A stretch of DNA of 64,000 bases from Pseudoalteromonas piscicida (GTDB lineage Bacteria > Pseudomonadota > Gammaproteobacteria > Enterobacterales > Alteromonadaceae), in assembly GCF_002744175.1 (NCBI RefSeq), contig NZ_NKHF01000060.1, forward strand, positions 1 to 64,000. Direction: 5' to 3'. Both the position numbers and the translations under genes were made by a program. Shown here piece by piece: positions 47,404 to 55,853 of the stretch; position 1 is the first letter of the stretch, and the number at the start of each line of letters is the position of its first letter. Under the pieces are notes generated by a model. It had not been told where the DNA came from. It worked only from the letters and a program-made list of their open reading frames with translations, and searched no databases.

Positions 47404-47449
47404 CTTAATTAAGTGATCTATTTGAGGGTGTATTAATGCGGATTGGTAT
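47404..47449. repeat. Family R element, internally deleted copy
   Basis: TAATTAAGTGATCTATTTGAGG at the left and TTAATGCGGATTGGTAT at the right match the two ends of the 209-bp element at 11379-11587. The roughly 150 bp between is missing. The right end is nearly identical to the full copy. Confidence 0.65.
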
Positions 47450-47452
47450 AAG

Positions 47453-48787
47453 TTAGCGCAAAGATAACACGGCTATTAATACTAAGACTGAAAACAGCAC
47501 CTGTATACCAATACTTAACCAAGCAAGCGCATTCACACCGAGTAAAGACCAAGGTGTTGAATTAAGGGGATATAAAGGGTTGCTACGCTTTTTTCTTGCT
47601 AGTGCAAACACACCAATAGATGCTGCGGTAGTCACCAAGGTTGCAATTGTTTTATCGTCGACTTCATCGGTAAAAAACAAAAACAACTGAAGTGGAAGCA
47701 AAATCGCCGCAAGCGCATAAAGCATATGTACGGTTTTTATTTTTTGATATTTTGCATCACTAGAAAGCTCGATAATTCCATGTTGTTCAAATGTTTGCTT
47801 TGAAGTTAATGCTTGGTTTTTCATCGCAACACGATACGGGGTATCCCCATGTACATCAGCAAGTGTGGGATCGTCTCCATGCTCAAAAATCATTTCAACC
47901 ATAGCTGCAGAATTTGAAGCGGCAGCGTAATGCATAAAGTTCCGACCTGATCCATCAAGTTCGTTGACTTTATGGTGAGGTAACATCGTTTCTACAGCGC
48001 TAACAAACCCGTTTTCAATCGCCAACATGATTGCAGAGCGACCGTTAATGTCTTTGGCTATGCCTTTTGCGCCTTGCGTCACTAAGGTGATAATAGCGGA
48101 CTGCTTTACCTGCTGCTGAGTGAGCTGAAACAATAGTGCCTGCTCTAACAGTCCCTCAACTTCCTCTTTGTCGCACATCGCGCAAAGTAATTCAAACGTC
48201 TGCTCGCCTTCAAGTAAACTATCGGTGGCAAGTTTTGCGGTTGCAGAGCGGTCCAGCAAACAGTTATCAATATTGCTAAGCAAGGCTGCGTGAATATCTT
48301 CAGAAGCGTGGCACCATAAGAATATGATTTCTTTTGCGCTAAACTGAATTCCAACTTCTAGCAACCAGATGAGCGTTTGCTCATACTGTTTATCGCAAAG
48401 TAGCTCAACAAAGGACAAACTTTGATCTTGCACCTGCATTTGAATATTTGAATACTGTCCTAAGCGTTGAATGAGTGTTTTTATGAGCTCGTCTGGATCA
48501 GTTCCATTTTCTTCAATATGCTGAATAATACCGCTGACGTATTGACGCTGCTTGTCGTCGTAATCATCAATATGCTGGAAGTAGCACGCTTCGAATGGCT
48601 CGAGCGGTCTAAGCCAAGCTAAGTAAAATAATGGTGGTAAAACAGTGGTAGTAACCCCCTGTTCATCTTTGATTTGTTGGCAATTCGGCCATGCCTCTAT
48701 GGCATCTAGAATATAAGCACCGTTTTGTTCGATTAACCCCTTCAGCAGCATGGGGTACTGGGCAGGCCAAATTAACACTTGTTCCAT
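47453..48787 (-). CDS. Ankyrin-repeat membrane protein
   Basis: A 444-residue protein. The first 210 residues are soluble with no recognised domain. Ankyrin repeats follow at about 210-330 (GAKGIAKDINGRSAIMLAIENGFVSAVE, GSGRNFMHYAAASNSAAMVEMIFEHG, ADVHGDTPYRVAMKNQ). Three hydrophobic segments close the protein (MLYALAAILLPLQLFLFF, TIATLVTTAASIGVFALA, VNALAWLSIGIQVLFSVLVL). It is probably a tail-anchored scaffold with the repeats in the cytoplasm. It is divergent from the DUF2897 gene. Partner and role unknown. Confidence 0.75.
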   Translation of the reverse strand: MEQVLIWPAQYPMLLKGLIEQNGAYILDAIEAWPNCQQIKDEQGVTTTVLPPLFYLAWLRPLEPFEACYFQHIDDYDDKQRQYVSGIIQHIEENGTDPDELIKTLIQRLGQYSNIQMQVQDQSLSFVELLCDKQYEQTLIWLLEVGIQFSAKEIIFLWCHASEDIHAALLSNIDNCLLDRSATAKLATDSLLEGEQTFELLCAMCDKEEVEGLLEQALLFQLTQQQVKQSAIITLVTQGAKGIAKDINGRSAIMLAIENGFVSAVETMLPHHKVNELDGSGRNFMHYAAASNSAAMVEMIFEHGDDPTLADVHGDTPYRVAMKNQALTSKQTFEQHGIIELSSDAKYQKIKTVHMLYALAAILLPLQLFLFFTDEVDDKTIATLVTTAASIGVFALARKKRSNPLYPLNSTPWSLLGVNALAWLSIGIQVLFSVLVLIAVLSLR

Positions 48788-48932
48788 GAATGCGCTATTA
48801 TCCTCAGAATCTAAATATATGCAGCATAATTATCGCGAAATGACTAGGTGGTGAATAATATCAACAGTCGGAGTAAAATGCTCATCTATTTCAAGACAAA
48901 TTTGAAAATATACAACTTTTTAAGGAGTTGCC

Positions 48933-49130
48933 ATGGGCAATCAACTAGAGACTTGGCAGGTCATATTAATTATCGTGGGTGTACTTGGTGTGATTTGGAG
49001 CAATATCGCACTGCTTAAGTACTCGGCTAAATTTGAAATGAAAAAGAAAATAGACGAGCAAACTGCCCCCTTTGATAAAGAGACTAGTAAAAAACACGAA
49101 TCGCCTCAAGACGATAAAAGCAAAGAGTAA
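48933..49130 (+). CDS. Small DUF2897-like membrane protein
   Basis: A 65-residue protein with an excellent ribosome-binding site (AAGGAG, six bases before ATG). One membrane span (WQVILIIVGVLGVIWSNIALL) is followed by KYSAKFEMKK and a hydrophilic charged tail. This pattern is that of the DUF2897 family of gammaproteobacteria. Function unknown. Confidence 0.75.
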   Translation: MGNQLETWQVILIIVGVLGVIWSNIALLKYSAKFEMKKKIDEQTAPFDKETSKKHESPQDDKSKE

Positions 49131-49160
49131 CGCACTCACATCAGTGCGTTTTAGTTTTAC
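49129..49160. terminator. Bidirectional terminator between convergent genes
   Basis: The AACGCACTCA / CATCAGTGCGTTTTAG stem lies between the DUF2897 gene and the lipoprotein gene, overlapping the end of the latter. A T-rich tail follows on the plus strand. Confidence 0.65.
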
Positions 49161-49578
49161 CAGACTCGTGGCATTTAAAGTTTAACTTTACGTCATAAGG
49201 CTCGCTAGATGCTGCCCCGCTGGTGATAGCGCTCCCTAGTGTTACCGCGGCCCCCACATCTTCCACACTATTTCTTCCAAAAATCCACATCGCCATGCCA
49301 GCGGCTTCCATGGCATGAGTCGCTACTTTTTGCTCAATGTAGTTACTTTCGGGTTCACTGCCTTTATATTCAACATCAAGGTTAATCACATGGACACTCA
49401 GACCTTTCTGCTTACAATAATGTTTTGCTTGTCTCATTGCAGCCTGACTTCCCGAATCGCGGTGCTTGGCAAATAACAAAATTTCATGTGTACCACCGGT
49501 AGATGGACGCACATCATCATGATGTGCGCATCCTGCCAACCACATTACTAAACTCATACTGACAGCGATTTTTTTCAT
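49141..49578 (-). CDS. Putative lipoprotein
   Basis: A 145-residue precursor from ATG 49578 (GGGAG six bases upstream). The N-terminus is a lipoprotein signal with lipobox LAGC, so the mature protein begins CAHHDD. The middle part (RQAKHYCKQKGLSVHVINLD) has the look of a small alpha/beta domain seen in other short gammaproteobacterial lipoproteins, but I cannot name it. Membrane destination unknown; the residues after cysteine are not an Asp+2 inner-membrane retention signal. Confidence 0.75.
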   Translation of the reverse strand: MKKIAVSMSLVMWLAGCAHHDDVRPSTGGTHEILLFAKHRDSGSQAAMRQAKHYCKQKGLSVHVINLDVEYKGSEPESNYIEQKVATHAMEAAGMAMWIFGRNSVEDVGAAVTLGSAITSGAASSEPYDVKLNFKCHESGKTKTH

Positions 49579-49641
49579 CACACTCTCCCACTCAATCGGA
49601 GGCTAGAGTAACTAACCTGAGCTTCGGATAATTAATGCCTT

Positions 49642-49745
49642 TCTAGCAGCCAGTTTTAGCGCTAACTGCGTTGAATTTACGCACCAATAGCCAGCTATTG
49701 GTGCGTAAATTCGCCTGGTTATCCCCAAAACTCTCTGGCTAGACA
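49642..49745. repeat. Large palindromic intergenic repeat
   Basis: The core is an 18-bp perfect stem (GAATTTACGCACCAATAG with CTATTGGTGCGTAAATTC) around the tetraloop CCAG at 49673-49712. Outside it, TCTAGCAGCCAGTTTT pairs imperfectly with AAAACTCTCTGGCTAGA. It ends no gene closely and has no T run. Confidence 0.7.
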
Positions 49746-49872
49746 AGAAAATTAGTTAATGTGAACTTAAAAACAATGGGTTAGGTCATTTCTTATCCAA
49801 ACCTCAGGTTAACTAGTGTTTCAGTTTAGTTCAGTTAGTCATTGTTAAAAATTGTAATCTTGAGATTTCAGC

Positions 49873-51030
49873 TTATTTTATTTCAACGTCAACCCAGACT
49901 AAACGATGGTCTGAGCTGGCATGACGACTAGCAACTAAACGAAATAACGGATCGGATTTGCTGGGCCAAAATACACCACTTTCACCAACCCGAAAACCAA
50001 ACTGAGAAGGTAATACATAATCCACTCTTGCTCCCCAATGTGCGGTATAGCTGCGACTAAATGGCTCGCTACTATGCTCTGCTCCACCTAAGCTTGTTGG
50101 TTCAACTTCTCCGTTCACTTTAGGGCTATTCAGCAACTGCTCTATCACTCCAGCGCGGTGCTTATCCCCTTTATCTGCAGCGTTTAAGTCACCCACAATC
50201 ACAAACCGTGTCTCTTTTTCAAGCCCACCTCTCGTGCCTTGATCATCATAAATATAGTGGCTTGCAGCTGGGTTCACATAGTCTGCCATTAACTTGATCT
50301 CATCATGATTTCTATTGCCATTTCTATCTTCGTCGCCATCAAATACAGGCGGCGTTGGATGCATTGCCAACAAGTGAAATACTTTTCCGTTTACCTCAAT
50401 GGGTAAATCCCAATGAGACTTAGAACTGAGGCGTAGAGATTGCCACTCTTGATCAGTGTAAAAAGGCTGTTTGGTAACCGAGTCTACAGTCTTTTTGTGA
50501 TTAGGCATATCTTTCCAAAGAAATGACTGCAACGTACGTACCTGTGCATTTTTTATGGGATATTTAGAAAGTACCACCATACCATAGTGCCCTTCATATA
50601 AACCAAACCCCTGTGCATCCCCAGCATATCCAGATTTTTTACCATCGTTATCAAGATCATACTTTGTTGGCAACCCTGTATTCACTGGGGCTGTATAATA
50701 GTAAGGATAATAAATTGCTTTCTGACCTGACTGTCCTTGCTCTAAGTAGTTTTTGGTAAACGCCAAAATACCTTTTTCAGGGCGACTAATATAATCAAAT
50801 TCATTAAGCAGAATAACGTCTGGGCGTACGCGCTGAATGATCTCAGCAATATTCTTTATTTGTGGATGTTGACCATCTTGTAGCAATTTACTCAACTTAT
50901 CGGCATCAAGGTCTTCACCTTTTTGTTGATAGTTTGTCGCTTCCATACTGACATTAAATGTAGCCACGCGGAGCGTCTTTGCACTCGCTATCGTTGCTAA
51001 AAATAGAAAAACTAGACTGATATATTTCAT
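49873..51030 (-). CDS. Secreted endonuclease/exonuclease/phosphatase-family protein
   Basis: A 385-residue precursor with a signal peptide (FLFLATIASA). The EEP (DNase I-like) fold follows: RVATFNVSMEA at the start, the metal-binding LLNEFDYI, the catalytic HLLAMHPTPP, the VIVGDLNAADKGDKH block and the final SDHRLVWVDVEI. Substrate may be nucleic acid, a lipid or a phosphorylated sugar. There is no partner gene nearby. AAGGTGAG precedes the ATG. Confidence 0.88.
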   Translation of the reverse strand: MKYISLVFLFLATIASAKTLRVATFNVSMEATNYQQKGEDLDADKLSKLLQDGQHPQIKNIAEIIQRVRPDVILLNEFDYISRPEKGILAFTKNYLEQGQSGQKAIYYPYYYTAPVNTGLPTKYDLDNDGKKSGYAGDAQGFGLYEGHYGMVVLSKYPIKNAQVRTLQSFLWKDMPNHKKTVDSVTKQPFYTDQEWQSLRLSSKSHWDLPIEVNGKVFHLLAMHPTPPVFDGDEDRNGNRNHDEIKLMADYVNPAASHYIYDDQGTRGGLEKETRFVIVGDLNAADKGDKHRAGVIEQLLNSPKVNGEVEPTSLGGAEHSSEPFSRSYTAHWGARVDYVLPSQFGFRVGESGVFWPSKSDPLFRLVASRHASSDHRLVWVDVEIK

Positions 51031-51180
51031 GTACTCACCTTAAAAAGTAGTGATAATCCCGCAATGCTTATTTTATTCATAATCTGTTGAAAAACGGAAA
51101 TTATCTAGGCGAACTTCAGAGATTTATTGTTGGCAAGTTAGCAAAGAGCAGTTAAAGTTAATAGACTATCCGTTGCCGAT

Positions 51181-53208
51181 GTGAAATTTGTGAGTATTTT
51201 AAAAAGACTACATTTGATCACCACAAACCAAGACACCACATTTGATGAAAAAGTGACGGCGCTGCTCTTACTGGGCTTAGACGTTTTTGCCCTTGATATT
51301 GCCATTGTGGCTGAAATTCATGCTCACATTTATACCGTTAAGCATGTCATCACCCCTGATAATGCGTTACTGCCAGGTACTGAATTTAACTTTACTGACA
51401 CCTATTGCTGGCACACATATCAAGCAGATAGTGCGTTGTCATTTTCTCATGCTGGAAAAAGCAGCATAGCAACCCACCCTTGCTACCAAAACTTTGCCCT
51501 AGAAAGCTACATTGGCGCGCCCATTATTGTCGATGGTCAACGCTACGGCACCGTTAACTTTTCGGCATCAGGTGCAAAAGCTGAGGATTTTACTCAAGAA
51601 CACCTCGACTATGTTAGCTTGTTGGGGCAATGGATTGGCGTAGAAATTTCCCGACAAAAATCGCTAAAACAGCTACAGCATCGCTCTGAAGCCTTAGCCG
51701 CCATGAGCCGCCTTGCCGATATCGGGTCATGGGAAGTCGACTTCAAAAAGAACAAAGTGTATTGGAGTCAACAAACTCGGGCAATTCACGGCGTAACGGA
51801 TGACTTTATCCCCACCCTAGACAATGCAATCAGTTTTTATAAACCAGGCTTTCATCAAGGGAATATCAAGCAAGCAATAGATAACGCGATTACCTCAAAA
51901 ACAAAATGGGACATTGAATCTATTATCATTGATGCCAACGGCAACGAGAAATGGGTAGCATCCCATGGTCAAGGTGAGTATGAAAATGGCGAGTGTGTCC
52001 GTGTATATGGTGCAATTCAAGACATTGATGAACAAGTTAAAATGCGCCTAGCACTTGAGCAAAAGAGAGCCGAAGCGGAGCAACTACTCAAAACACGTAG
52101 TGACTTTATCGCCAAAATAAGCCATGAATTACGAACCCCATTAAACGGCTTAGTTGGCATGCTTCAAGCTTGTAAAAATGAAACCGATATCGCTGAAATA
52201 AAAGACAACCTTACGGTTGCGGTCAACAGTGCAGACATGTTGATCACTCTGATCAATGACGTATTGGACTTTAGTAAACTTAACAGCAACAACTTAAAAT
52301 TGGATAATACTGCTTTTGACCTTCACCAGCTTATTGCTCAAGTTATAGAGTTATACCGTCCGGCATGCCAAGATAAAGGTCTTGAAGTTTGCTTTGATGT
52401 TGATAACCAGCTCAAACAGTGGCTTTATTCCGACCCAACTCGGGTCAAACAGATTTTAGCGAACTTAGTCAGCAATGCCATTAAATTCACCCCAAGTGGT
52501 AAAATCAACCTTGACGCAAAGATCTTAGGCAATCACACCGCCCCGACTTTGCAGCTAAGTGTCTCTGATACAGGGATTGGCATAGCAAAAGCAACCCAGA
52601 GCCTGCTTTTTCAACCTTTTAGTCAAGGAGATGCCAGTGTTAGCCGTCGTTTTGGCGGTACCGGTCTTGGGTTATCCATTGTATTCGAGCTTTGTAATCT
52701 GCTTAACGGTGAGGTAGAGGTCCAAAGTGAGCCCGATAAAGGCAGCACATTTATTGTGACCTTTCCCGTGGAGTTTGCCGAGCAAGCCACTGAAAGCCCA
52801 AGTTTTGCTATTGAAGAGCAGCATATCACACTAAAGTCATGTAAAATTTTGCTTGTAGATGATAACCAAATCAATGTTCTGGTAATGGAGAAGCTACTCT
52901 CACAATTTGGAGCGACTCAAATTGATAAAGCATACGACGGCAAGCAAGCAGTAAAGGTGTGCCAAGAAAAGCAATTTGATATCGTCTTTATGGATTGTGT
53001 AATGCCCACCATGGATGGCTTTGAAGCCACCAAAAACATTCGGAAACTATCGGTCAGCAACTCACAGGTGCCTCACATCATAGCATTGACAGCGAATACC
53101 TCAGAGTCCGACAAAACGGCTTGTTATCACGCAGGCATGAATGACTTTTTGTCCAAGCCAATTCAACTAGAAGCACTAAAAGGCGCACTTACGCCTTTCA
53201 TACGGTAA
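51181..53208 (+). CDS. Hybrid sensor histidine kinase (GAF-PAS-HisKA-HATPase-REC)
   Basis: A 675-residue cytoplasmic kinase with no membrane span. An N-terminal GAF domain spans about 20-160 (SYIGAPIIVDGQRYGTVNFS), and a PAS domain about 175-285. A HisKA dimerisation domain has phospho-histidine H315 in AKISHELRTPLNGL. The HATPase_c domain has the N box NLVSNAIKFTPSGK, and DTGIGI and GGTGLGLSI. A C-terminal receiver has phospho-acceptor D605 in VFMDCVMPTMDG. The start is GTG. It is an orphan; any output regulator or Hpt protein is elsewhere. Confidence 0.92.
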   Translation: MKFVSILKRLHLITTNQDTTFDEKVTALLLLGLDVFALDIAIVAEIHAHIYTVKHVITPDNALLPGTEFNFTDTYCWHTYQADSALSFSHAGKSSIATHPCYQNFALESYIGAPIIVDGQRYGTVNFSASGAKAEDFTQEHLDYVSLLGQWIGVEISRQKSLKQLQHRSEALAAMSRLADIGSWEVDFKKNKVYWSQQTRAIHGVTDDFIPTLDNAISFYKPGFHQGNIKQAIDNAITSKTKWDIESIIIDANGNEKWVASHGQGEYENGECVRVYGAIQDIDEQVKMRLALEQKRAEAEQLLKTRSDFIAKISHELRTPLNGLVGMLQACKNETDIAEIKDNLTVAVNSADMLITLINDVLDFSKLNSNNLKLDNTAFDLHQLIAQVIELYRPACQDKGLEVCFDVDNQLKQWLYSDPTRVKQILANLVSNAIKFTPSGKINLDAKILGNHTAPTLQLSVSDTGIGIAKATQSLLFQPFSQGDASVSRRFGGTGLGLSIVFELCNLLNGEVEVQSEPDKGSTFIVTFPVEFAEQATESPSFAIEEQHITLKSCKILLVDDNQINVLVMEKLLSQFGATQIDKAYDGKQAVKVCQEKQFDIVFMDCVMPTMDGFEATKNIRKLSVSNSQVPHIIALTANTSESDKTACYHAGMNDFLSKPIQLEALKGALTPFIR

Positions 53209-53232
53209 CAAGGAGCTAATCCGCTCCTTTAC
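53208..53232 (+). terminator. Possible terminator of the hybrid kinase gene
   Basis: The short stem AAGGAGC / GCTCCTT, with a TAATCC loop and only three T after it, lies at the end of the kinase gene. A weak terminator. Confidence 0.5.
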
Positions 53233-53236
53233 GTCA

Positions 53237-54205
53237 TTATTCAGCTTGTTCAGGCTCTGCCTTTATGCCGTTGGTGCTTTTTTTAGGTTGCCCTGCACGG
53301 TTAAAAATACCCAATCGTATACGAATAAAGTGCAAGATTTCTCTGGCAACATCAATATCTACCGCCTGCTCCAACCCCTCAAAGCCCGGACTTGAATTGG
53401 CTTCACAAACCTTAAAATGTTCTTCATCAAACAGCAAATCAATGCCAGCCACATCTAAGTTCAAAATATTAGCCGTTTGTGTTGCAAGCCATTCGATTTC
53501 CGGTGTAATTGGGTGTGGGCTACCAGTTGCACCTAAGCTCACATTGGCTTTAAAGTTTTTACCGCCAGAGTTACGCTCCATGCAAGCCACAGCACGGCCA
53601 CCGATTGTTAGTACTCGCAGATCCCGACCGTGACTCGACTTTATAAAGCGTTGCAGAATGATATTTGCTTTTGGGTTGGTGGCTTCAATAAGTTGCATTA
53701 AGTCATCGAATTCGCCGCGCGATTTAGACAAAAACACGCCACTCCCTTGCGAACCAGAAAGCGTCTTTATTACCACAGGAAAACCGATTTGCTTCTCAAC
53801 CAGTTCTATATTAACCGGGAACTTCACCAACATGGTTTTTGGCGTAGGTAAGTTTTGCTCTGCTAAAATTTGCTGAGCATATAACTTATCTTTCACCGTC
53901 TCAATCGACTGCGAGGAATTAAAACAATGCACACCTAAGCGCTCAAGGTGACGAATAATAGCCAGTGTAAAGTATGTCGTGCCTGCCCCCATACGTGGCA
54001 ATACAAAATCAGGCAAAGCCACAGGTTGACCATCAATTAAGATACTCTCTTCGTCTTCTCTGGTAACCAACAGATCGAACTGATCTGGCGAATAAACTTG
54101 AAGGTCAATCCCCTCTTCCTTCGCCACCGCCATTAGCCTGTCTATCTCATAGATTTCAGGTTTTAATAAACTGGCAGAGTCTTTATAAATGATCCAACCG
54201 CGCAT
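53237..54205 (-). CDS. RimK-like ATP-grasp alpha-L-glutamate ligase
   Basis: A 322-residue ATP-grasp protein similar to RimK, which adds glutamate residues to ribosomal protein S6 in E. coli. Family motifs are LPRMGAGTTYFTLAIIRHLE, the glycine-rich loop KTLSGSQGSGVFLSK, SSHGRDLRVLTIGG and the Mg-binding VCEANSSPGFEGLE. The N-terminus differs from E. coli RimK and the C-terminus is about 20 residues longer, so the acceptor may be another protein or a small molecule. Its neighbour, glutamate dehydrogenase, makes or uses the same amino acid. Confidence 0.85.
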   Translation of the reverse strand: MRGWIIYKDSASLLKPEIYEIDRLMAVAKEEGIDLQVYSPDQFDLLVTREDEESILIDGQPVALPDFVLPRMGAGTTYFTLAIIRHLERLGVHCFNSSQSIETVKDKLYAQQILAEQNLPTPKTMLVKFPVNIELVEKQIGFPVVIKTLSGSQGSGVFLSKSRGEFDDLMQLIEATNPKANIILQRFIKSSHGRDLRVLTIGGRAVACMERNSGGKNFKANVSLGATGSPHPITPEIEWLATQTANILNLDVAGIDLLFDEEHFKVCEANSSPGFEGLEQAVDIDVAREILHFIRIRLGIFNRAGQPKKSTNGIKAEPEQAE

Positions 54206-54374
54206 ACAAATTGCCCCTTGAAAAGCTTAGTGTGAGGGCAGTTACTTGCCAGCTAGCCAGTATGAAAACACTCAAGTAAACCCAAGCATCTTCGCCCTCT
54301 AAACAAAAGCGCGATTATGTGGACTCCCCCAAGAACAGTACAGCGAAAAAATTTTATCGACACAATCTAAAAAA

Positions 54375-55664
54375 TTATTCACGATTTTCAAAATATGATT
54401 GGGTTCCGTGAGCTTCTAGCGCGGCCTCTATTCTTTGTAAAGCCAGCTTGTAAACTGCATCTCTGATGTCTAGCCCTTCGTCAATGCTTAACTGCCAAGC
54501 TGCATCAAACGCACACTCCAAATAATTAGCCAGCTTATCGTGAACCACCTGCTCTTCCCATGATTCACCTTGACGGTTCTGACACCACTCAAAATAACTC
54601 ACGATCACACCACCAGCATTGGCCAGAATATCTGGAATAACAGTAACCCCGCGCTCGTTCAAAATAGCATCGGCATCAGCTTCTACCGGACCATTGGCTA
54701 TCTCCACGATATAATTGGCCGATACACTGCGCGCATTTTCACTCGTAATGGCGCCGGATAATGCCGCTGGAACCAGAATATCTACATTTAACGCCAATAA
54801 TTCGTCGTTAGTTAGTACTTGATGCTCGACACTTTCGCATACTGAATCATTGCAATACACGGCCTTTAGCGATTTACTTCGCTGTTTTTCTTGATAGACG
54901 CTTTCGATGTCTAAGCCGTCCTTACAATAAATTCCGCCTTTTGAATCACTCACCGCGACAACCTTAAAGCCCGCTTGTTGCAATAGCTTGGCGCAGTGGT
55001 AGCCGCCATTACCAAAGCCTTGGATAGCGACGGTTTTATCGGATTTATCCCAGTCATTCTTTTTGCTTAACCTATCAATCATTAAAAAGGCACCGCGTCC
55101 AGTCGCTGACTCTCGTCCAGCACTGCCGCCAAAAATGAGCGGCTTACCGGTGATCACAGCGGGGCTTTTCCGCCGCGCTATTTTTTCATATTCATCCATC
55201 ATCCAGCCCATGATCCTCGCATTGGTGTATACATCTGGGGCAGGAATGTCTTGATCCGGGCCAATAAAATCAGCGTTGGCACGAATATATGCCCGAGCTA
55301 AACGTTCAAGTTCCATTGGGCTCAGTGATTTTGGGTCAACTGTCACAGCGCCTTTAGCACCGCCGAACGGCACCCCCACTGCGGCACATTTTAGTGTCAT
55401 CCATAACGCTAGGGCTTGTACTTCACTAACATCTGCGCTTTGGTGAAAGCGAATACCGCCTTTGGTTGGCCCTAAGAGGTCGTTATATTGACAACGATAC
55501 GCCTTAAAGTAGTCTAATTGGCCTTTATCCCTTCGAATAGAGATATTACTTGAAAGGGTCCTTTGTGGCTGGGCTAACGCTTGGTAGGTTGACTGATTAA
55601 TTCCTGTTTTTTCTACAATTGCACTAAGCCTTTTCAATGCATCTTTGAGTAAATCTGTGCTCAT
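54375..55664 (-). CDS. Glu/Leu/Phe/Val-family glutamate dehydrogenase
   Basis: A 429-residue enzyme from ATG 55664, placed right after GAGGTAAGG; a longer ORF adds five residues. It carries out reversible oxidative deamination of glutamate with NAD(P). The active-site segment is KGGIRFHQSADVSEVQALAL with VPFGGAKGAV, where the catalytic lysine lies. The Rossmann domain has IQGFGNGGYHCAKLL. The tail ANAGGVIVSYFEWCQNRQG is typical of the family. Cofactor choice cannot be stated. Confidence 0.92.
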   Translation of the reverse strand: MSTDLLKDALKRLSAIVEKTGINQSTYQALAQPQRTLSSNISIRRDKGQLDYFKAYRCQYNDLLGPTKGGIRFHQSADVSEVQALALWMTLKCAAVGVPFGGAKGAVTVDPKSLSPMELERLARAYIRANADFIGPDQDIPAPDVYTNARIMGWMMDEYEKIARRKSPAVITGKPLIFGGSAGRESATGRGAFLMIDRLSKKNDWDKSDKTVAIQGFGNGGYHCAKLLQQAGFKVVAVSDSKGGIYCKDGLDIESVYQEKQRSKSLKAVYCNDSVCESVEHQVLTNDELLALNVDILVPAALSGAITSENARSVSANYIVEIANGPVEADADAILNERGVTVIPDILANAGGVIVSYFEWCQNRQGESWEEQVVHDKLANYLECAFDAAWQLSIDEGLDIRDAVYKLALQRIEAALEAHGTQSYFENRE

Positions 55665-55853
55665 CCTTACCTCAATCATTTTATATCACTACTTATGGTA
55701 TGCGTGTCAGCGGCACAAAGATCAAGGCCGAGTGAAATTTAATCGAGTATTATTCAAGCTGAAGTTTGGATAAAAAACGAGCTAACTTATTATTTTTAAA
55801 ATCATATTAAATTATTTCCTTATTTATCCAGAGCGTTTTGCGACCCAGATTAC

